From positions 1,302,001 through 1,366,000 of the forward strand of contig LR590464.1 in the NCBI GenBank assembly GCA_901472455.1: DNA of 64,000 nt, read 5' to 3'. The notes under the pieces were generated by a model, which saw nothing but the letters and a program-made list of their open reading frames with translations, did not search any database and was not told the origin of the DNA. The DNA comes from Leclercia adecarboxylata (GTDB lineage Bacteria; Pseudomonadota; Gammaproteobacteria; Enterobacterales; Enterobacteriaceae). The position numbers and the translations under genes are program-made. Below, in pieces: positions 33,071-45,816 of this stretch. Positions within the stretch are counted from its first letter, which is position 1. Each line of letters opens with the position of its first letter.

Positions 33071-33093
33071 AAAGGAGAGCCTTAGCTCTCCTT
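33071..33093 (-). terminator. Terminator of ybgS
   Basis: AAAGGAGAGC and GCTCTCCTT form a strong stem with a two-to-four base loop, with A-rich sequence on the side that becomes the U-tract for minus-strand transcription. Confidence 0.75.
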
Positions 33094-33116
33094 CATCATC
33101 ATCGCATTACCGGTAA

Positions 33117-33614
33117 TTACTGGGTAGTGCCGTCAGTTTTCTGCTCTTGTGGGGTTCTTTCGGAATCCACTTTACCGGACTGATCCGGGCATTTACCGTC
33201 TTTACACATAGAATTTTTGTGCTGATCGTCCTTGGTCATGCCGTCATTGCCCATCTTGCTTGGGTCGTCATTACCCATGATGGAATTGGAGCCGCCGGTG
33301 GTAGAACTATTACCGCTACCGGTAGTTGATCCGTTAGTGGTGGCGTTAGTACCGTCAGGATTTAACATAGTCCCGCTGCCGCCGCTGCTGGTTGTACCCG
33401 TAGTGCCAGAACCGGTATTAATCTGGCTGTTGCCGGTATTATTTGGCGCAATATTCTGGCGTGCATCTGGCGCTACCGCACCAGCATCAGCGGCGGCATT
33501 CGCCTGGCCGTTATTGCTGTCAGAGCCGCCGGCAGAATCAGCGGCCAGCGCAGCACCGCTTGCCATGGTGAGGGAAGCGGTCAGGAAAAGGGTTGCGAGT
33601 TTAGTCATTTTCAT
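33117..33614 (-). CDS. ybgS: YbgS-like homeobox-unrelated exported protein
   Basis: Secreted or periplasmic small protein of unknown function. Signal peptide of about 22-24 residues ([26 protein letters not shown]). The mature part is low-complexity, rich in Asn, Gly, Ser and Thr, followed by a conserved CKDGKCPD with two cysteines and a charged tail ending KTDGTTQ. I chose the ATG at 33614 because AGGAG lies at good distance; the open frame extends further upstream. About 165 residues, longer than E. coli YbgS (about 126) because the Gly/Ser/Thr tract is expanded. Intact. Confidence 0.85.
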   Translation of the reverse strand: MKMTKLATLFLTASLTMASGAALAADSAGGSDSNNGQANAAADAGAVAPDARQNIAPNNTGNSQINTGSGTTGTTSSGGSGTMLNPDGTNATTNGSTTGSGNSSTTGGSNSIMGNDDPSKMGNDGMTKDDQHKNSMCKDGKCPDQSGKVDSERTPQEQKTDGTTQ

Positions 33615-33662
33615 CATGCTGCTCCTGTTCTGGTCGTTATGTTCTGGATAACTTCTTTCCAC

Positions 33663-33935
33663 AGTGCATATGCGAAATCGATACGGTGCTCAGTGGTCAA
33701 AGATGCCATGATCCCTACTTAGATCAGTATGGAATCGTGATAAACGTAATAAATGCAGTGCATACAGTTAAAAAGTTTAGGTTGTATCTTGCTTTTCGCT
33801 ACTTTGTGGGGTTTTTTAAGCGAATTCCAGGATTTATCTGTGCGAAGTGTAAAAGCCAGTTTACACTTCCTGACTGACAAGATAGATTGAAGGGATTGCA
33901 TTCGTTTATAAAAATATGGCAACGCTGGAAAGAAC
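33663..33935 (+). promoter_or_regulatory. ybgS-aroG intergenic region
   Basis: 273 A/T-rich bases without a credible gene. The only clear site is the TyrR box marked separately. Confidence 0.6.
33848..33865. promoter_or_regulatory. TyrR box upstream of aroG
   Basis: TGTAAAAGCCAGTTTACA is a perfect strong TyrR box (TGTAAA-N6-TTTACA). TyrR with phenylalanine represses aroG in E. coli. Confidence 0.9.
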
Positions 33936-34989
<1,054 letters not shown>

Positions 34990-34990
34990 A

Positions 34991-35057
34991 AAAATGCCGG
35001 ATTAGCATCCGGCATTCTGTATCTAAGGGCCCGGTCATCGCGACCGGGCTTTTTTAT
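34991..35057. terminator. Double hairpin between aroG and gpmA
   Basis: Two stems: ATGCCGGATTAGCATCCGGCAT (34994-35015) and GCCCGGTCATCGCGACCGGGC with TTTTTTATT (35029-35057). The second is a strong terminator for aroG and abuts the gpmA stop, so it may serve both convergent genes. Confidence 0.85.
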
Positions 35058-35808
35058 TACTTGGCTTTACCCTGGTTCGCAACGGCCGCAGCTTTAGCCG
35101 CGATCTCATCAGCGTTACCCAGATAGTAGTGCTTGATTGGTTTGAAGTTTTCGTCGAACTCGTATACCAGCGGCACGCCGGTAGGGATGTTCAGTTCGAG
35201 GATTTCATCTTCACCATGTTGTCCAGGTATTTCACCAGCGCACGCAGGGAGTTACCGTGAGCCGCGATGATCACGCGCTCACCGCTTTTCAGGCGTGGCA
35301 GGATGGTTTCGTTCCAGTAAGGCACAACGCGATCGATGGTCAGCGCCAGGCTTTCAGTCTGTGGCAGTTCAGCATCGGTCAGTTTCGCGTAACGCGGGTC
35401 GTGGCCCGGGTAGCGCTCGTCATCTTTGGTCAGCTCTGGTGGGGTTACCGCGAAGCCGCGACGCCACTGTTTAACCTGCTCGTCACCGTATTTTTCTGCG
35501 GTTTCGGCTTTGTTCAGACCCTGCAGCGCACCGTAGTGACGCTCGTTCAGTTTCCAGGATTTTTCAACCGGCAGCCAGGCCTGATCCAGTTCGTCCAGTA
35601 CGTTCCACAGGGTGTGGATGGCACGTTTCAGCACGGAGGTATAAGCAAAATCGAAGCTGAAGCCTTCGTCTTTCAGCAGTTTGCCCGCCGCTTTTGCTTC
35701 GCCAACACCTTTCTCGGACAGGTCAACATCATACCAACCGGTAAAGCGGTTTTCGTTGTTCCACTGGCTTTCGCCATGACGTACCAGAACCAGCTTAGTT
35801 ACAGCCAT
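35057..35808 (-). CDS. gpmA: 2,3-bisphosphoglycerate-dependent phosphoglycerate mutase
   Basis: Glycolytic enzyme interconverting 3- and 2-phosphoglycerate. The phosphohistidine His11 is in [12 protein letters not shown] and the second active-site histidine in [16 protein letters not shown]. One missing base near 35212 makes an early stop after DNM. The rest ([20 protein letters not shown] through NQGKAK) is present in the neighbouring frame and ends at 35057. Corrected length is 250 residues. Confidence 0.94.
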
Positions 35809-35837
35809 ATTTTACTCCTCCAGAACAAGCATTATTT

Positions 35838-35859
35838 GAATGATAACAATTCTCATTAT
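35838..35859. promoter_or_regulatory. Fur-like box upstream of gpmA
   Basis: GAATGATAACAATTCTCATTAT matches most of the Fur consensus GATAATGATAATCATTATC, and iron-Fur control of gpmA has been reported in E. coli. It lies 30-50 bases before the start codon on the minus strand. Confidence 0.65.
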
Positions 35860-35988
35860 ATTGCCGCGGGGAAGCCGCGGGCAACGCTTAACCCTAACCA
35901 TAGCGAAAATAGTGTCTCAGTGTAAGATGCTTGTGAATGAGGGGTTGTGATTTTGTCTGTGAGTGGCGCTATTTTCAGCAAGCTGGGC

Positions 35989-36018
35989 AAAAAAAAAGCC
36001 CTCCGGTGGGAGGGCCAG
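35989..36018 (-). terminator. Terminator of the gal operon
   Basis: On the minus strand GGCCCTCC-CACC-GGAGGGC is followed by a run of nine T residues, three bases after the galM stop. Confidence 0.9.
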
Positions 36019-36020
36019 TT

Positions 36021-37063
36021 TTATTGAGCAATAAAGTGATATTCCGTGACGCTGACATACTCTTCGCCAGGGCGCAGAATACAGTCGGGCTGCGGCCATT
36101 CCGCATGGTTCGGGCTGTCCGGCAGGAACTCGCTTTCCAGCGCCAGGCCTTGCCAGGCACGGTACTCTGCGTCTTTCACGCGCGGGCGTACCCTCGAGGA
36201 AGTTCCCCGGAGTAGAACTGCAGGGCAGGGGCGGTGGTGTAAACCGTCATCTGCAGCTTCTCATCGGCAGACCACAGGTGCGCCGCTGGCTGGGCTGACA
36301 TCGCCCTCTGCATCAAGCAGGAACGCATGATCGTAACCGTTCACCTTGCGCTGATCGTCATCTGCCAGGAAATCCTGGGCGATGGCTTTTGGTGGTGCGG
36401 AAATCAAAGCTGGTGCCCGCCACCGCTTTTAACCCTTCATGCGGGATCCCCATCTCATCCACCGGCAGATACGCCTGCGCCAGCAGTTTGCAGGTCTGTG
36501 GTTGCGCACGTCGCTGCAGTCGCCGTCGAGGTTGAAGTAAGCGTGGTTGGTCAGATTGACCGGGCAGGGTTTATCTACCGTGGCGCGATACTCAATGGCG
36601 ATCCGGTTATCATCCGTTAAGCGGTAATGCACGGTCGCCGCACAATTACCCGGATAGCCCTGATCGCCATCCGGCGAGTCGAGGGACAGCAGCGCTTCGC
36701 CATCGTTCTGTTTGATGATGCGCCAGCGACGCTTATCAAAAGCCGTCCGGGCCGCCGTGCAGCTGGTTTTTCACCCTGACTAGGCAGCAGCGCATAAGGC
36801 ACGCCGTCCAGCTCAAAGCGGCTTTTAGCGATACGGTTGGCGTAACGGCCCACTGAGGCACCGAGGAACGCGGTTTGTTCAACGTATTGCTCAGGCGATG
36901 CACAGCCGAGCAGGGTCTCGCGCACGCTGCCGTCACTCATCGGGACGCGGGCTGAGAGTAAGGTGGCGCCCCAGTCCATGAGCGTCACCACCATCCCTGC
37001 GCTATTGCGCAAGGTAATCAGGCGGTACGGCAGGCCGGTCCGGGGCGAGAACAGGGGTTTCGT

Positions 37064-37070
<7 letters not shown>
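36021..37070 (-). CDS. galM: Galactose mutarotase
   Basis: Aldose 1-epimerase that converts beta- to alpha-galactose for GalK. Readable pieces: NETPVLAP at the start, [59 protein letters not shown] and YHFIAQ at the end. They lie in several frames, so I infer about eight single-base errors. The natural start is the GTG at 37070, seven bases inside galK, giving translational coupling. The stop is at 36021. Corrected length is about 346 residues. Confidence 0.88.
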
Positions 37071-38221
<1,151 letters not shown>

Positions 38222-38223
38222 TG

Positions 38224-39271
<1,048 letters not shown>

Positions 39272-39280
39272 GACAGATCC

Positions 39281-40298
39281 TTAGTCTGGATAACCCTGCG
39301 GGTGGCGAGACTGCCAGCGCCAGGTATCCTGTGCCATTTCATCGAGCGTGCGCGAGACACGCCAGTTAAGCTCTTTGTCGGCCTTAGTGGCATCCGCCCA
39401 GTAGGCAGGCAGGTCGCCGTCGCGACGTGGGGCAAAGTGATATGCCACCGGTTTGCCGCAGGCCGCGCTAAAGGCGTTAACCACATCCAGCACGCTGCTG
39501 CCAACACCGGCACCGAGGTTATAAATATGAACGCCCGGTTTATCCGCCCAGTTGCTGCATGGCTGCGACGTGACCGTCGGCCAGATCCATGACGTGGATG
39601 TAGTCGCGAACGCCGGTGCCGTCAGGGGTCGGGTAGTCGTTACCAAATACCGCCAGCGAGTCACGACGGCCTACCGCCACCTGAGCGATATAAGGCATCA
39701 GGTTATTCGGAATACCCTGCGGATCTTCACCCATATCCCCGGATGGATGCGCGCCCACCGGGTTGAAATAACGCAGCAGGGCGATGCTCCAGTCCGGCTG
39801 CGCTTTTTGCAGGTCGGTCAGGATCTGTTCCACCATCAGCTTGCTTTTGCCGTACGGGCTTTGCGGCGTCCCGGTCGGGAAGCTTTCGACATATGGGATT
39901 TGCGGCTGATCGCCATAGACAGTGGCGGAGGAGCTAAAGATGAAGTTTTTCACGCCTGCCGCGCGCATGGCAGAAACCAGACGCAAGGTACCGTTGACGT
40001 TGTTATCGTAATACTCCAGCGGTTTCGACACTGACTCGCCCACGGCTTTCAGCCCGGCAAAGTGGATCACCGTATCAACAGCGTGATCGTGGAGGATCTC
40101 CGTCATCAGCGCTTCGTTACGAATATCGCCTTCGACAAAGACTGGCTGTTTACCGGCCAGGCGTTCCATAACCGGCAGCACGCTGCGCTTACTGTTGCAC
40201 AGGTTATCAAGGATGATGACATCGTGGCCATTTTGCAGCAGTTGCACACAGGTATGACTTCCTATGTAACCGCTACCACCTGTTACCAGAACTCGCAT
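39281..40298 (-). CDS. galE: UDP-glucose 4-epimerase
   Basis: NAD-dependent epimerase (extended SDR family) linking UDP-galactose and UDP-glucose. The NAD motif GGSGYIG lies at 7-13, with active-site Tyr149/Lys153 in YGKSK. The start MRVLVTGGSG at 40298 is the family start; the open frame runs further upstream through the promoter, which is coincidental. One extra G near 39545 shifts the last 90 residues. Corrected length is 338 residues. First gene of galETKM. Confidence 0.95.
40264..40279. promoter_or_regulatory. Internal gal operator OI (inside galE)
   Basis: On the minus strand GTGGTAGCGGTTACAT, identical to the E. coli internal operator, lies in the early galE codons. With OE at 40377-40392 it allows GalR dimers to form a DNA loop over the promoter. 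Confidence 0.9.
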
Positions 40299-40333
40299 TT
40301 TTCGCTCCATTAGGCTTATGGTATGAGATAATC

Positions 40334-40370
40334 CTAGCATAACAGAGAGCTGGAAAGTGTGACATGGGAT
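40334..40370 (-). promoter_or_regulatory. gal promoter and CRP site
   Basis: On the minus strand the -10 region reads TATGCT (complement of 40336-40341), with ATGTCACACTTTCC upstream (40352-40366), which matches the gal CRP site. Arrangement as in E. coli gal P1/P2. Confidence 0.75.
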
Positions 40371-40376
40371 AAAATA

Positions 40377-40392
40377 GTGGAATCGTTTACAC
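40377..40392. promoter_or_regulatory. External gal operator OE
   Basis: GTGTAAACGATTCCAC on the minus strand is identical to the E. coli OE site for GalR/GalS. Confidence 0.92.
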
Positions 40393-40470
40393 TGTATGAA
40401 ACGCCGCAGCTCTCTGGCTAAAAAACGATTGTAGATCAAAGCGCCTGGGGTGGGATGTTGCAGGTTATCC

Positions 40471-40499
40471 GAAAAAAAACGGGGGCATGGCCCCCGTGA
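40471..40499 (-). terminator. Terminator of modF
   Basis: On the minus strand ACGGGGGCCATGCCCCCGT is followed by eight T residues, six bases past the modF stop. Confidence 0.9.
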
Positions 40500-40504
40500 G
40501 GATA

Positions 40505-41974
40505 TCAGACCCGGCTCGTCTGGTAGCGGTAGCGCTCGCCGTCGGCGATAAACTCCAGCCGGTGGGTGATACAGGCGGGGGCATCTTCCGCATGATGGGA
40601 CACGAACAGCAATTGCGTTTCGCCTTCGCTAATCAGGACATCCACAAACCGGCGAATGAGCTGGCGGTTGAGGGGATCCAGCCCCTGCAAAGGCTCGTCG
40701 AGGATCAGGAGCGTCGGGTGCTTGACCAGGGCGCGAACGATCAGCGCCAGCCGCTGCTGACCCCACGACAGGCTGCTGAAGGGCGCATTCGCCACCCGGT
40801 TGTCCATCCCCAGAATATCCAGCCACTGCTGCGCCAGCTTGTGCTGCTTATCCGAGACCGCCTGATAAATTCCAATCGAGTCGAAATAACCCGACAGAAT
40901 GACGTTGCGCACCGTCGTGCTGACGCGGTAATCGAGGTGCAGGCTGCTGCTGACGTAGCCGATATGCTTTTTGATATCCCAGATGGTTTCGCCGCTGCCG
41001 CGACGGCGGCCAAAGAGCGTGAGATCGTTGCTGTAGCCCTGGGGGTGATCGCCGGTAATCAGGCTCAGCAGGGTCGATTTACCGGCACCGTTGGGGCCGA
41101 CAATCTGCCAGTGCTCGCCGGGATTCACCGTCCAGCTAAGCTGGTCGAGGATCGGCCGATCGTCATACGACACGACGCCGTTATTGAGCACAATACGCGG
41201 TTCATTCTGCGGCAGCCCATGACGCGCCGAAGGGGCATCCGGTTCGGGCAGGGTAACGCCATTCAGTTTTTCACTGTGCGCCAACTGAGCAATCAGAGCC
41301 TGGTTCAGCAAGTCTGCTTTGTGGCCCACGGCCGTCAGGGTGCAATCCGCGAGGACGCCGGCGTTCTGCACAAAGTCGGGGATCTCGTCAAAACGGTTCA
41401 GGACCAGCACCAGGGTGTAACCCTGCTGATTGAGCGAGGCCAGCAGATCCGCCAGCTGCCCGCGGGATTTCACATCGAGGCCGTCGAAAGGCTCATCGAG
41501 GATCAGCAGTTCGGGTTCCGCCATCAGCGCCTGGCACAGCAGCGTCTTGCGGGTTTCCCCTGTTGAGAGGTATTTGAAGCGTCGATCCAGCAGGTGAGCG
41601 ATGCCGAACTGCTCCGCCAGCTGGCGGCAGCGGGCGTCATCTTTGATCTCGTCCTGGATAATTTCAGCTGCCGTACGGCCGGTATCCTCTTCGCCGGGGC
41701 TGAGCAGATCGGTGTTGTTGCGCTGCCACTCGTCGCTGACCAGTTTTTGCAGTTGTTCGAACGAGAGGCGGGTCAGGCGAGTAAAAGTGCTATGGCGTTC
41801 GCCGTTCAGCAGCGTCAGCTCCCCGGCCAGCGCCCGGGCGAGGGCTGACTTGCCGCTGCCGTTACTGCCAACGAACGCCCAGCTTTCGCCGGCATTCAGC
41901 GTAAAATTTGCGAGCGTGAGCGTTCGGGTGTCGCTAAGACGAAACGTGCCTTGCGAAATTTGCAATGATGACAT
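40505..41974 (-). CDS. modF: Tandem ABC ATPase of the molybdate region
   Basis: 489-residue protein with two ABC ATPase domains and no membrane segment. Walker A sequences are GSNGSGKSAL (about 36-45) and GPNGAGKSTLL in the second half. Walker B is LLILDEPFDGLD and LLILDEPLQGLD, with signatures LSTGETRK and LSWGQQRLAL. Intact. It follows modE in the same direction, as in E. coli (earlier name PhrA). Its role is not settled; a link to molybdate use rests on position. Confidence 0.93.
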   Translation of the reverse strand: MSSLQISQGTFRLSDTRTLTLANFTLNAGESWAFVGSNGSGKSALARALAGELTLLNGERHSTFTRLTRLSFEQLQKLVSDEWQRNNTDLLSPGEEDTGRTAAEIIQDEIKDDARCRQLAEQFGIAHLLDRRFKYLSTGETRKTLLCQALMAEPELLILDEPFDGLDVKSRGQLADLLASLNQQGYTLVLVLNRFDEIPDFVQNAGVLADCTLTAVGHKADLLNQALIAQLAHSEKLNGVTLPEPDAPSARHGLPQNEPRIVLNNGVVSYDDRPILDQLSWTVNPGEHWQIVGPNGAGKSTLLSLITGDHPQGYSNDLTLFGRRRGSGETIWDIKKHIGYVSSSLHLDYRVSTTVRNVILSGYFDSIGIYQAVSDKQHKLAQQWLDILGMDNRVANAPFSSLSWGQQRLALIVRALVKHPTLLILDEPLQGLDPLNRQLIRRFVDVLISEGETQLLFVSHHAEDAPACITHRLEFIADGERYRYQTSRV

Positions 41975-42041
41975 GATTTATCCCATTTTTTGCAGCAATA
42001 AGCATCAGGGATACGCACTGTCGGCGCGAATGTCAATGCGC

Positions 42042-42836
42042 TCAGCACAACGTGGCGATAATCACCCGGTCAGCATTAAAAATATGCCGTTGCCTTAGCA
42101 CCTTCTTCTAAATCCTGGCTCTGCGCCAGCGGCAGGGTAGCGCAGAGCGTCTGGCCATCGGGCAGGGTCATCAGCACTTCACACTGTTCGTCGCCGGCGA
42201 TTCGATATGGTTGATGATCCCCTGTAACTGGTTATCTGCCTGTTGCGCCGCTACACTGTCCCGGGTAATGCTGACCCAGGGCGCTTTCCAGCAGCACCAG
42301 CACCTCTTTGCCCTCATTCAGCCCCAGTCGTTCGCCGCTCTGGGCGGTAATGGCTGCTTTCAGGCGGGTTGTGCCATCCGCGAGTAAAACCTCCACCATG
42401 CTGTTGCACATGGTCGTTGTCGCGGGCGGTGACGGTACCGAACCACTGGTTACGGGCGCTGGTCTGCAAAGAGAAACGCGAAATAGCACCAAGGAGGCTG
42501 TCTAACGGCAGGGCATCGTCGTCGCTCAGGACGTCGAAGGCTTTCTTGTTGAATCTGTGCCAGCAGATCATAGAGCTGGATCAGGCGTTGCCCGAAGCGC
42601 GTCAGGATCGCGCCGCCGCCGCCTTTGCCGCCGGTGGCGCGATCGACCAGGGGATGTTCGCTCAGGGTGTTCATTTCGTTGATGGCATCCCAGGCGCTTT
42701 TATAGCTAATGCCGGCGTTTTTGGCTCCCTGGCTGATGGAGCCGGTTTGCGCAATCTGTTTGAGCAGGGCGATGCGACGGGGATCGGCAAACAATTTTTG
42801 CTGAAGACGTAGGGTGAGGAGAATTTCGGCCTGCAT
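42042..42836 (-). CDS. modE: Molybdate-responsive transcriptional regulator ModE
   Basis: Binds molybdate and represses modABC. N-terminal winged helix-turn-helix ([20 protein letters not shown], about 34-53), the linker ATGGKGGGG, and two C-terminal Mop/TOBE domains ([24 protein letters not shown]). About five or six single-base errors split it after residue 95; the pieces continue to VIIATLC-stop at 42042. Corrected length is about 262 residues. Divergent from acrZ. Confidence 0.9.
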
Positions 42837-42963
42837 AACAATGTCCTGGCAAAAGGACTATTGTGACGTAATTCGTTTTATGCGCAAACTGTACCGCACA
42901 AAAGGGGATGTATTTCTCGCTTTTCCGGTTAGAATAAAGCATTCACATTGTCTGGAGAAAGCC

Positions 42964-43113
42964 ATGTTAGAGTTGCTGAAAAGTCTGGTATTCGCCGTGA
43001 TCATGGTACCAGTGGTGATGGCTATCATCCTCGGTGCCATCTACGGTCTGGGTGAGGTGTTCAACATCTTTTCCAATGTCGGCCACAGAAAACAGCCGAA
43101 AAAACAGAATTAA
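42964..43113 (+). CDS. acrZ: AcrAB-TolC-associated small membrane protein
   Basis: 49-residue single-helix protein ([20 protein letters not shown]...) that binds AcrB and alters the drug spectrum of the AcrAB-TolC pump. It has a clean start at 42964 with GGAGAAA before it. Intact. Usual position between modE and modA. Confidence 0.94.
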   Translation: MLELLKSLVFAVIMVPVVMAIILGAIYGLGEVFNIFSNVGHRKQPKKQN

Positions 43114-43122
43114 TTCCCTTTA

Positions 43123-43149
43123 AAAACGCCGGTTCCGCCGGGCGTTTTG
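43123..43149 (+). terminator. Terminator after acrZ
   Basis: AAAACGCCGG and CCGGGCGTTTT-type arms (AAAAACGCCGGTTCCGCCGGGCGTTTT) form a strong stem; the tail is short. Confidence 0.75.
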
Positions 43150-43248
43150 CTCTCAAGTTTCCCCCCTCCGCGCCGATATTATTTATGGCATCAATTTGAT
43201 CTACTCACTCATCGGTACGATTTACCGCTGGGAAAATCCTGGGGTTAT

Positions 43249-43272
43249 CGTTATATTGCGATGTATATAACG
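43249..43272. promoter_or_regulatory. ModE operator upstream of modA
   Basis: CGTTATATTGCG and its inverted partner TATATAACG form the ModE palindrome that overlaps the modABC promoter; the sequence closely resembles the E. coli site. Confidence 0.85.
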
Positions 43273-43293
43273 AAACGCAACAGGAGCTACAAA

Positions 43294-44068
43294 ATGGCAC
43301 GTACATGGTTACGCCTTTTCGCAGGGGCAACGCTGACCCTCACCCTGACCGGACATGCACTGGCGGATGAGGGCAAAATTACCGTCTTCGCGGCGGCCTC
43401 CCTGACGAATGCGATGCAGGATATTGCTGCGGAGTATAAAAAAGAGAAAAACGTCGAGGTGGTTTCGTCGTTTGCCTCTTCCTCCACCCTGGCGCGTCAG
43501 ATTGAAGCGGGGGCACCTGCCGACCTGTTCATCTCTGCCGATCAGAAGTGGATGGATTATGCCGTCGAGAAAAAATCGATGGATAACAGCAGTCGCGCAA
43601 CCCTGCTGGGCAATAGCCTCGTGGTTGTGGCACCGAAAAAGAGTGCTCAGGGCGAGATTGCCATCAATAAAGAGACCCATGGACCAGCCTGCTGAAGAGG
43701 GGCGGTTGGCGGTGGGGAACCCGGAACACGTTCCGGCAGGCATTTATGCCAAAGAGGCGCTGCAAAAATTGGGTGCCTGGGAGACGCTGTCACCTAAACT
43801 GGCACCAGCCGAAGATGTGCGTGGTGCCCTGGCACTGGTGGAGCGCAACGAAGCCCCGCTGGGGATCGTCTACGGTTCCGATGCGGTCGCCGGAAAAGGC
43901 GTAAAAGTGGTGGGGACCTTCCCGGAAGACTCCCATAAGAAAGTAGAATATCCTGTGGCCATCGTCGATGGACATAAAAACGCAACCGTCAGCGCCTTTT
44001 ACGACTATCTGAAGGGGCCGCAGGCGTCTGCCATCTTTAAACGTTACGGATTTACGACTTACGAATGA
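43294..44068 (+). CDS. modA: Molybdate-binding periplasmic protein
   Basis: Substrate-binding component of the molybdate ABC importer. Signal peptide of 24 residues (GHALA-DEG). Molybdate-binding segments FAAASLTNAMQ, SSSTLARQIEAGAPADLFISAD, EHVPAGIYAKEAL and IVYGSDAVAGKG are present. A pair of single-base errors near 43677 and 43697 disrupts about ten residues and the frame around KETPWTSLL. The stop overlaps the modB start (ATGA). Corrected length is about 257 residues. Confidence 0.93.
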
Positions 44069-44755
44069 TATTAACCGATCCTGAATGGCAGGCCGTGCTG
44101 CTGAGCCTGAAAGTCTCTTCCCTGGCAGTTGCATTCAGTTTGCCCTTTGGGATCTTCTTCGCCTGGTTACTGGTTCGCTGTAAGTTCCCCGGCAAAGCGC
44201 TGCTCGACAGTCTTCTGCATTTGCCGCTGGTGCTGCCGCCGGTGGTGGTAGGTTACCTGCTTCTCATCGCCATGGGGCGTCGCGGGTTTATCGGTGAGCG
44301 TCTGTACGAGTGGTTTGGCATCAGCTTTGCCTTCAGCTGGCGCGGAGCCGTCATGGCGGCGGCGGTAATGTCCATTCCCGCTAATGGTGCGGGCGATCCG
44401 CCTGGGGCTGGAAGGGGTGGATCTCAAACTCGAGCAGGCGGCCCGCACGCTGGGGGCCGGGCGCTGGCGCGTGTTTATGACCATCACGCTTCCCCTGACG
44501 CTGCCGGGCATTATTGTCGGTACCGTACTGGCGTTTGCCCGTTCGCTGGGTGAGTTTGGCGCGACCATTACCTTTGTTTCCAATATCCCCGGCGAAACAC
44601 GCACCATCCCGTCGGCGATGTACACCCTGATTCAGACGCCCGGTGGTGAAGGGGCCGCCGCGCGTCTTTGCATTCTCTCCATTGTGCTGGCGATGGCCTC
44701 GCTGCTGGTGTCTGAGTGGCTGGCCCGCCTGAGCCGTGAGCGGATGGGGAAATAA
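44065..44755 (+). CDS. modB: Molybdate ABC transporter permease
   Basis: Inner-membrane permease with about five helices. The EAA loop that contacts ModC is visible as [15 protein letters not shown]. One extra base near 44385 (CCGCTAATGG) breaks the frame at [18 protein letters not shown]. Corrected length is 229 residues, as in E. coli. It overlaps modA by four bases and precedes modC by two. Confidence 0.94.
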
Positions 44756-44757
44756 CC

Positions 44758-45816
44758 ATGCTGGAACTCAATTTTACCCAGACTCTGGGCGAACACTGCC
44801 TGACCCTTAACGAAACCCTGCCAGCCAGCGGGATCACCGCCATCTTTGGTGTCTCCGGGGCGGGGAAAACCTCATTGATCAACGCGATAAGCGGCTTGAC
44901 CCGGCCGCAGTCCGGCCGCATCGTGCTCAACGATCGGGTGCTGAATGACGTCGAAAAGCGCATCTACCTGGCACCGGAAAAGCGCCGGATTGGCTATGTC
45001 TTCCAGGATGCGCGGCTGTTTCCACACTACAAAGTGCTGGGTAACCTGCGTTATGGCATGGCGAAAAGCATGGCCGGACAGTTCGATAAGCTGGTGGCCC
45101 TGCTGGGGATTGAGCACCTCCTTGACCGGTTGCCCTCCTCGCTGTCGGGCGGAGAAAAACAGCGCGTGGCGATAGGCAGGGCGTTACTCACCGCCCCGGA
45201 GCTGTTGCTGCTGGACGAGCCGCTGGCTTCACTCGACATCCCTCGCAAGCGCGAGCTACTGCCCTACCTGCAACGTCTGGCGCGCGAAATTAATATTCCG
45301 ATGCTTTACGTCAGCCACTCGCTGGATGAGATCCTGCATCTGGCTGATAAGGTGCTGGTACTGGAAAACGGTAGCGTTAAAGCGTTCGGGAATCTGGAAG
45401 AGGTGTGGGGCAGCAGCGTGATGCATCCGTGGCTGCCGCAGGAGCAGCAGAGCAGCATTCTGAAGGTGAGCGTGCTGGAGCATCATCCGCACTACGCAAT
45501 GACTGCGCTGGCGATCGGCGATCAGCATGTGTGGGTCAACAAGCTGGATAAACCCCTGCAAAGCAGCGTGCGCATTCGCATTCAGGCGTCGGATGTTTCG
45601 CTGGTGCTTCAGCCGCCGTTACAGAGCAGCATCCGTAACATTCTGCGCGCCAAAGTGGCCCAGTGTTACGACGATAACGGCCAGGTTGAGGTCCAGCTGG
45701 AAATTGGCAGCCGCACGCTGTGGGCGCGCATCAGCCCGTGGGCCAGGGATGAGCTGGGGATCAAACCTGGCCTCTGGCTTTACGCGCAAATCAAGAGCGT
45801 GTCGATCACCACCTGA
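44758..45816 (+). CDS. modC: Molybdate ABC transporter ATP-binding protein
   Basis: ATPase of the molybdate importer. Walker A GVSGAGKT (31-38), signature [15 protein letters not shown], Walker [14 protein letters not shown]-loop YVSHSLDEI and a C-terminal TOBE/Mop domain (residues about 285-352). 352 residues, intact. The stop codon directly abuts the stop of the convergent ybhA. Confidence 0.96.
   Translation: MLELNFTQTLGEHCLTLNETLPASGITAIFGVSGAGKTSLINAISGLTRPQSGRIVLNDRVLNDVEKRIYLAPEKRRIGYVFQDARLFPHYKVLGNLRYGMAKSMAGQFDKLVALLGIEHLLDRLPSSLSGGEKQRVAIGRALLTAPELLLLDEPLASLDIPRKRELLPYLQRLAREINIPMLYVSHSLDEILHLADKVLVLENGSVKAFGNLEEVWGSSVMHPWLPQEQQSSILKVSVLEHHPHYAMTALAIGDQHVWVNKLDKPLQSSVRIRIQASDVSLVLQPPLQSSIRNILRAKVAQCYDDNGQVEVQLEIGSRTLWARISPWARDELGIKPGLWLYAQIKSVSITT

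Noticed and set aside
39540..40439. A GalE with a 47-residue N-terminal extension
   Set aside because: The extension is translated from the gal promoter and operator region. The Rossmann motif demands a start at MRVLVTGG (40298).
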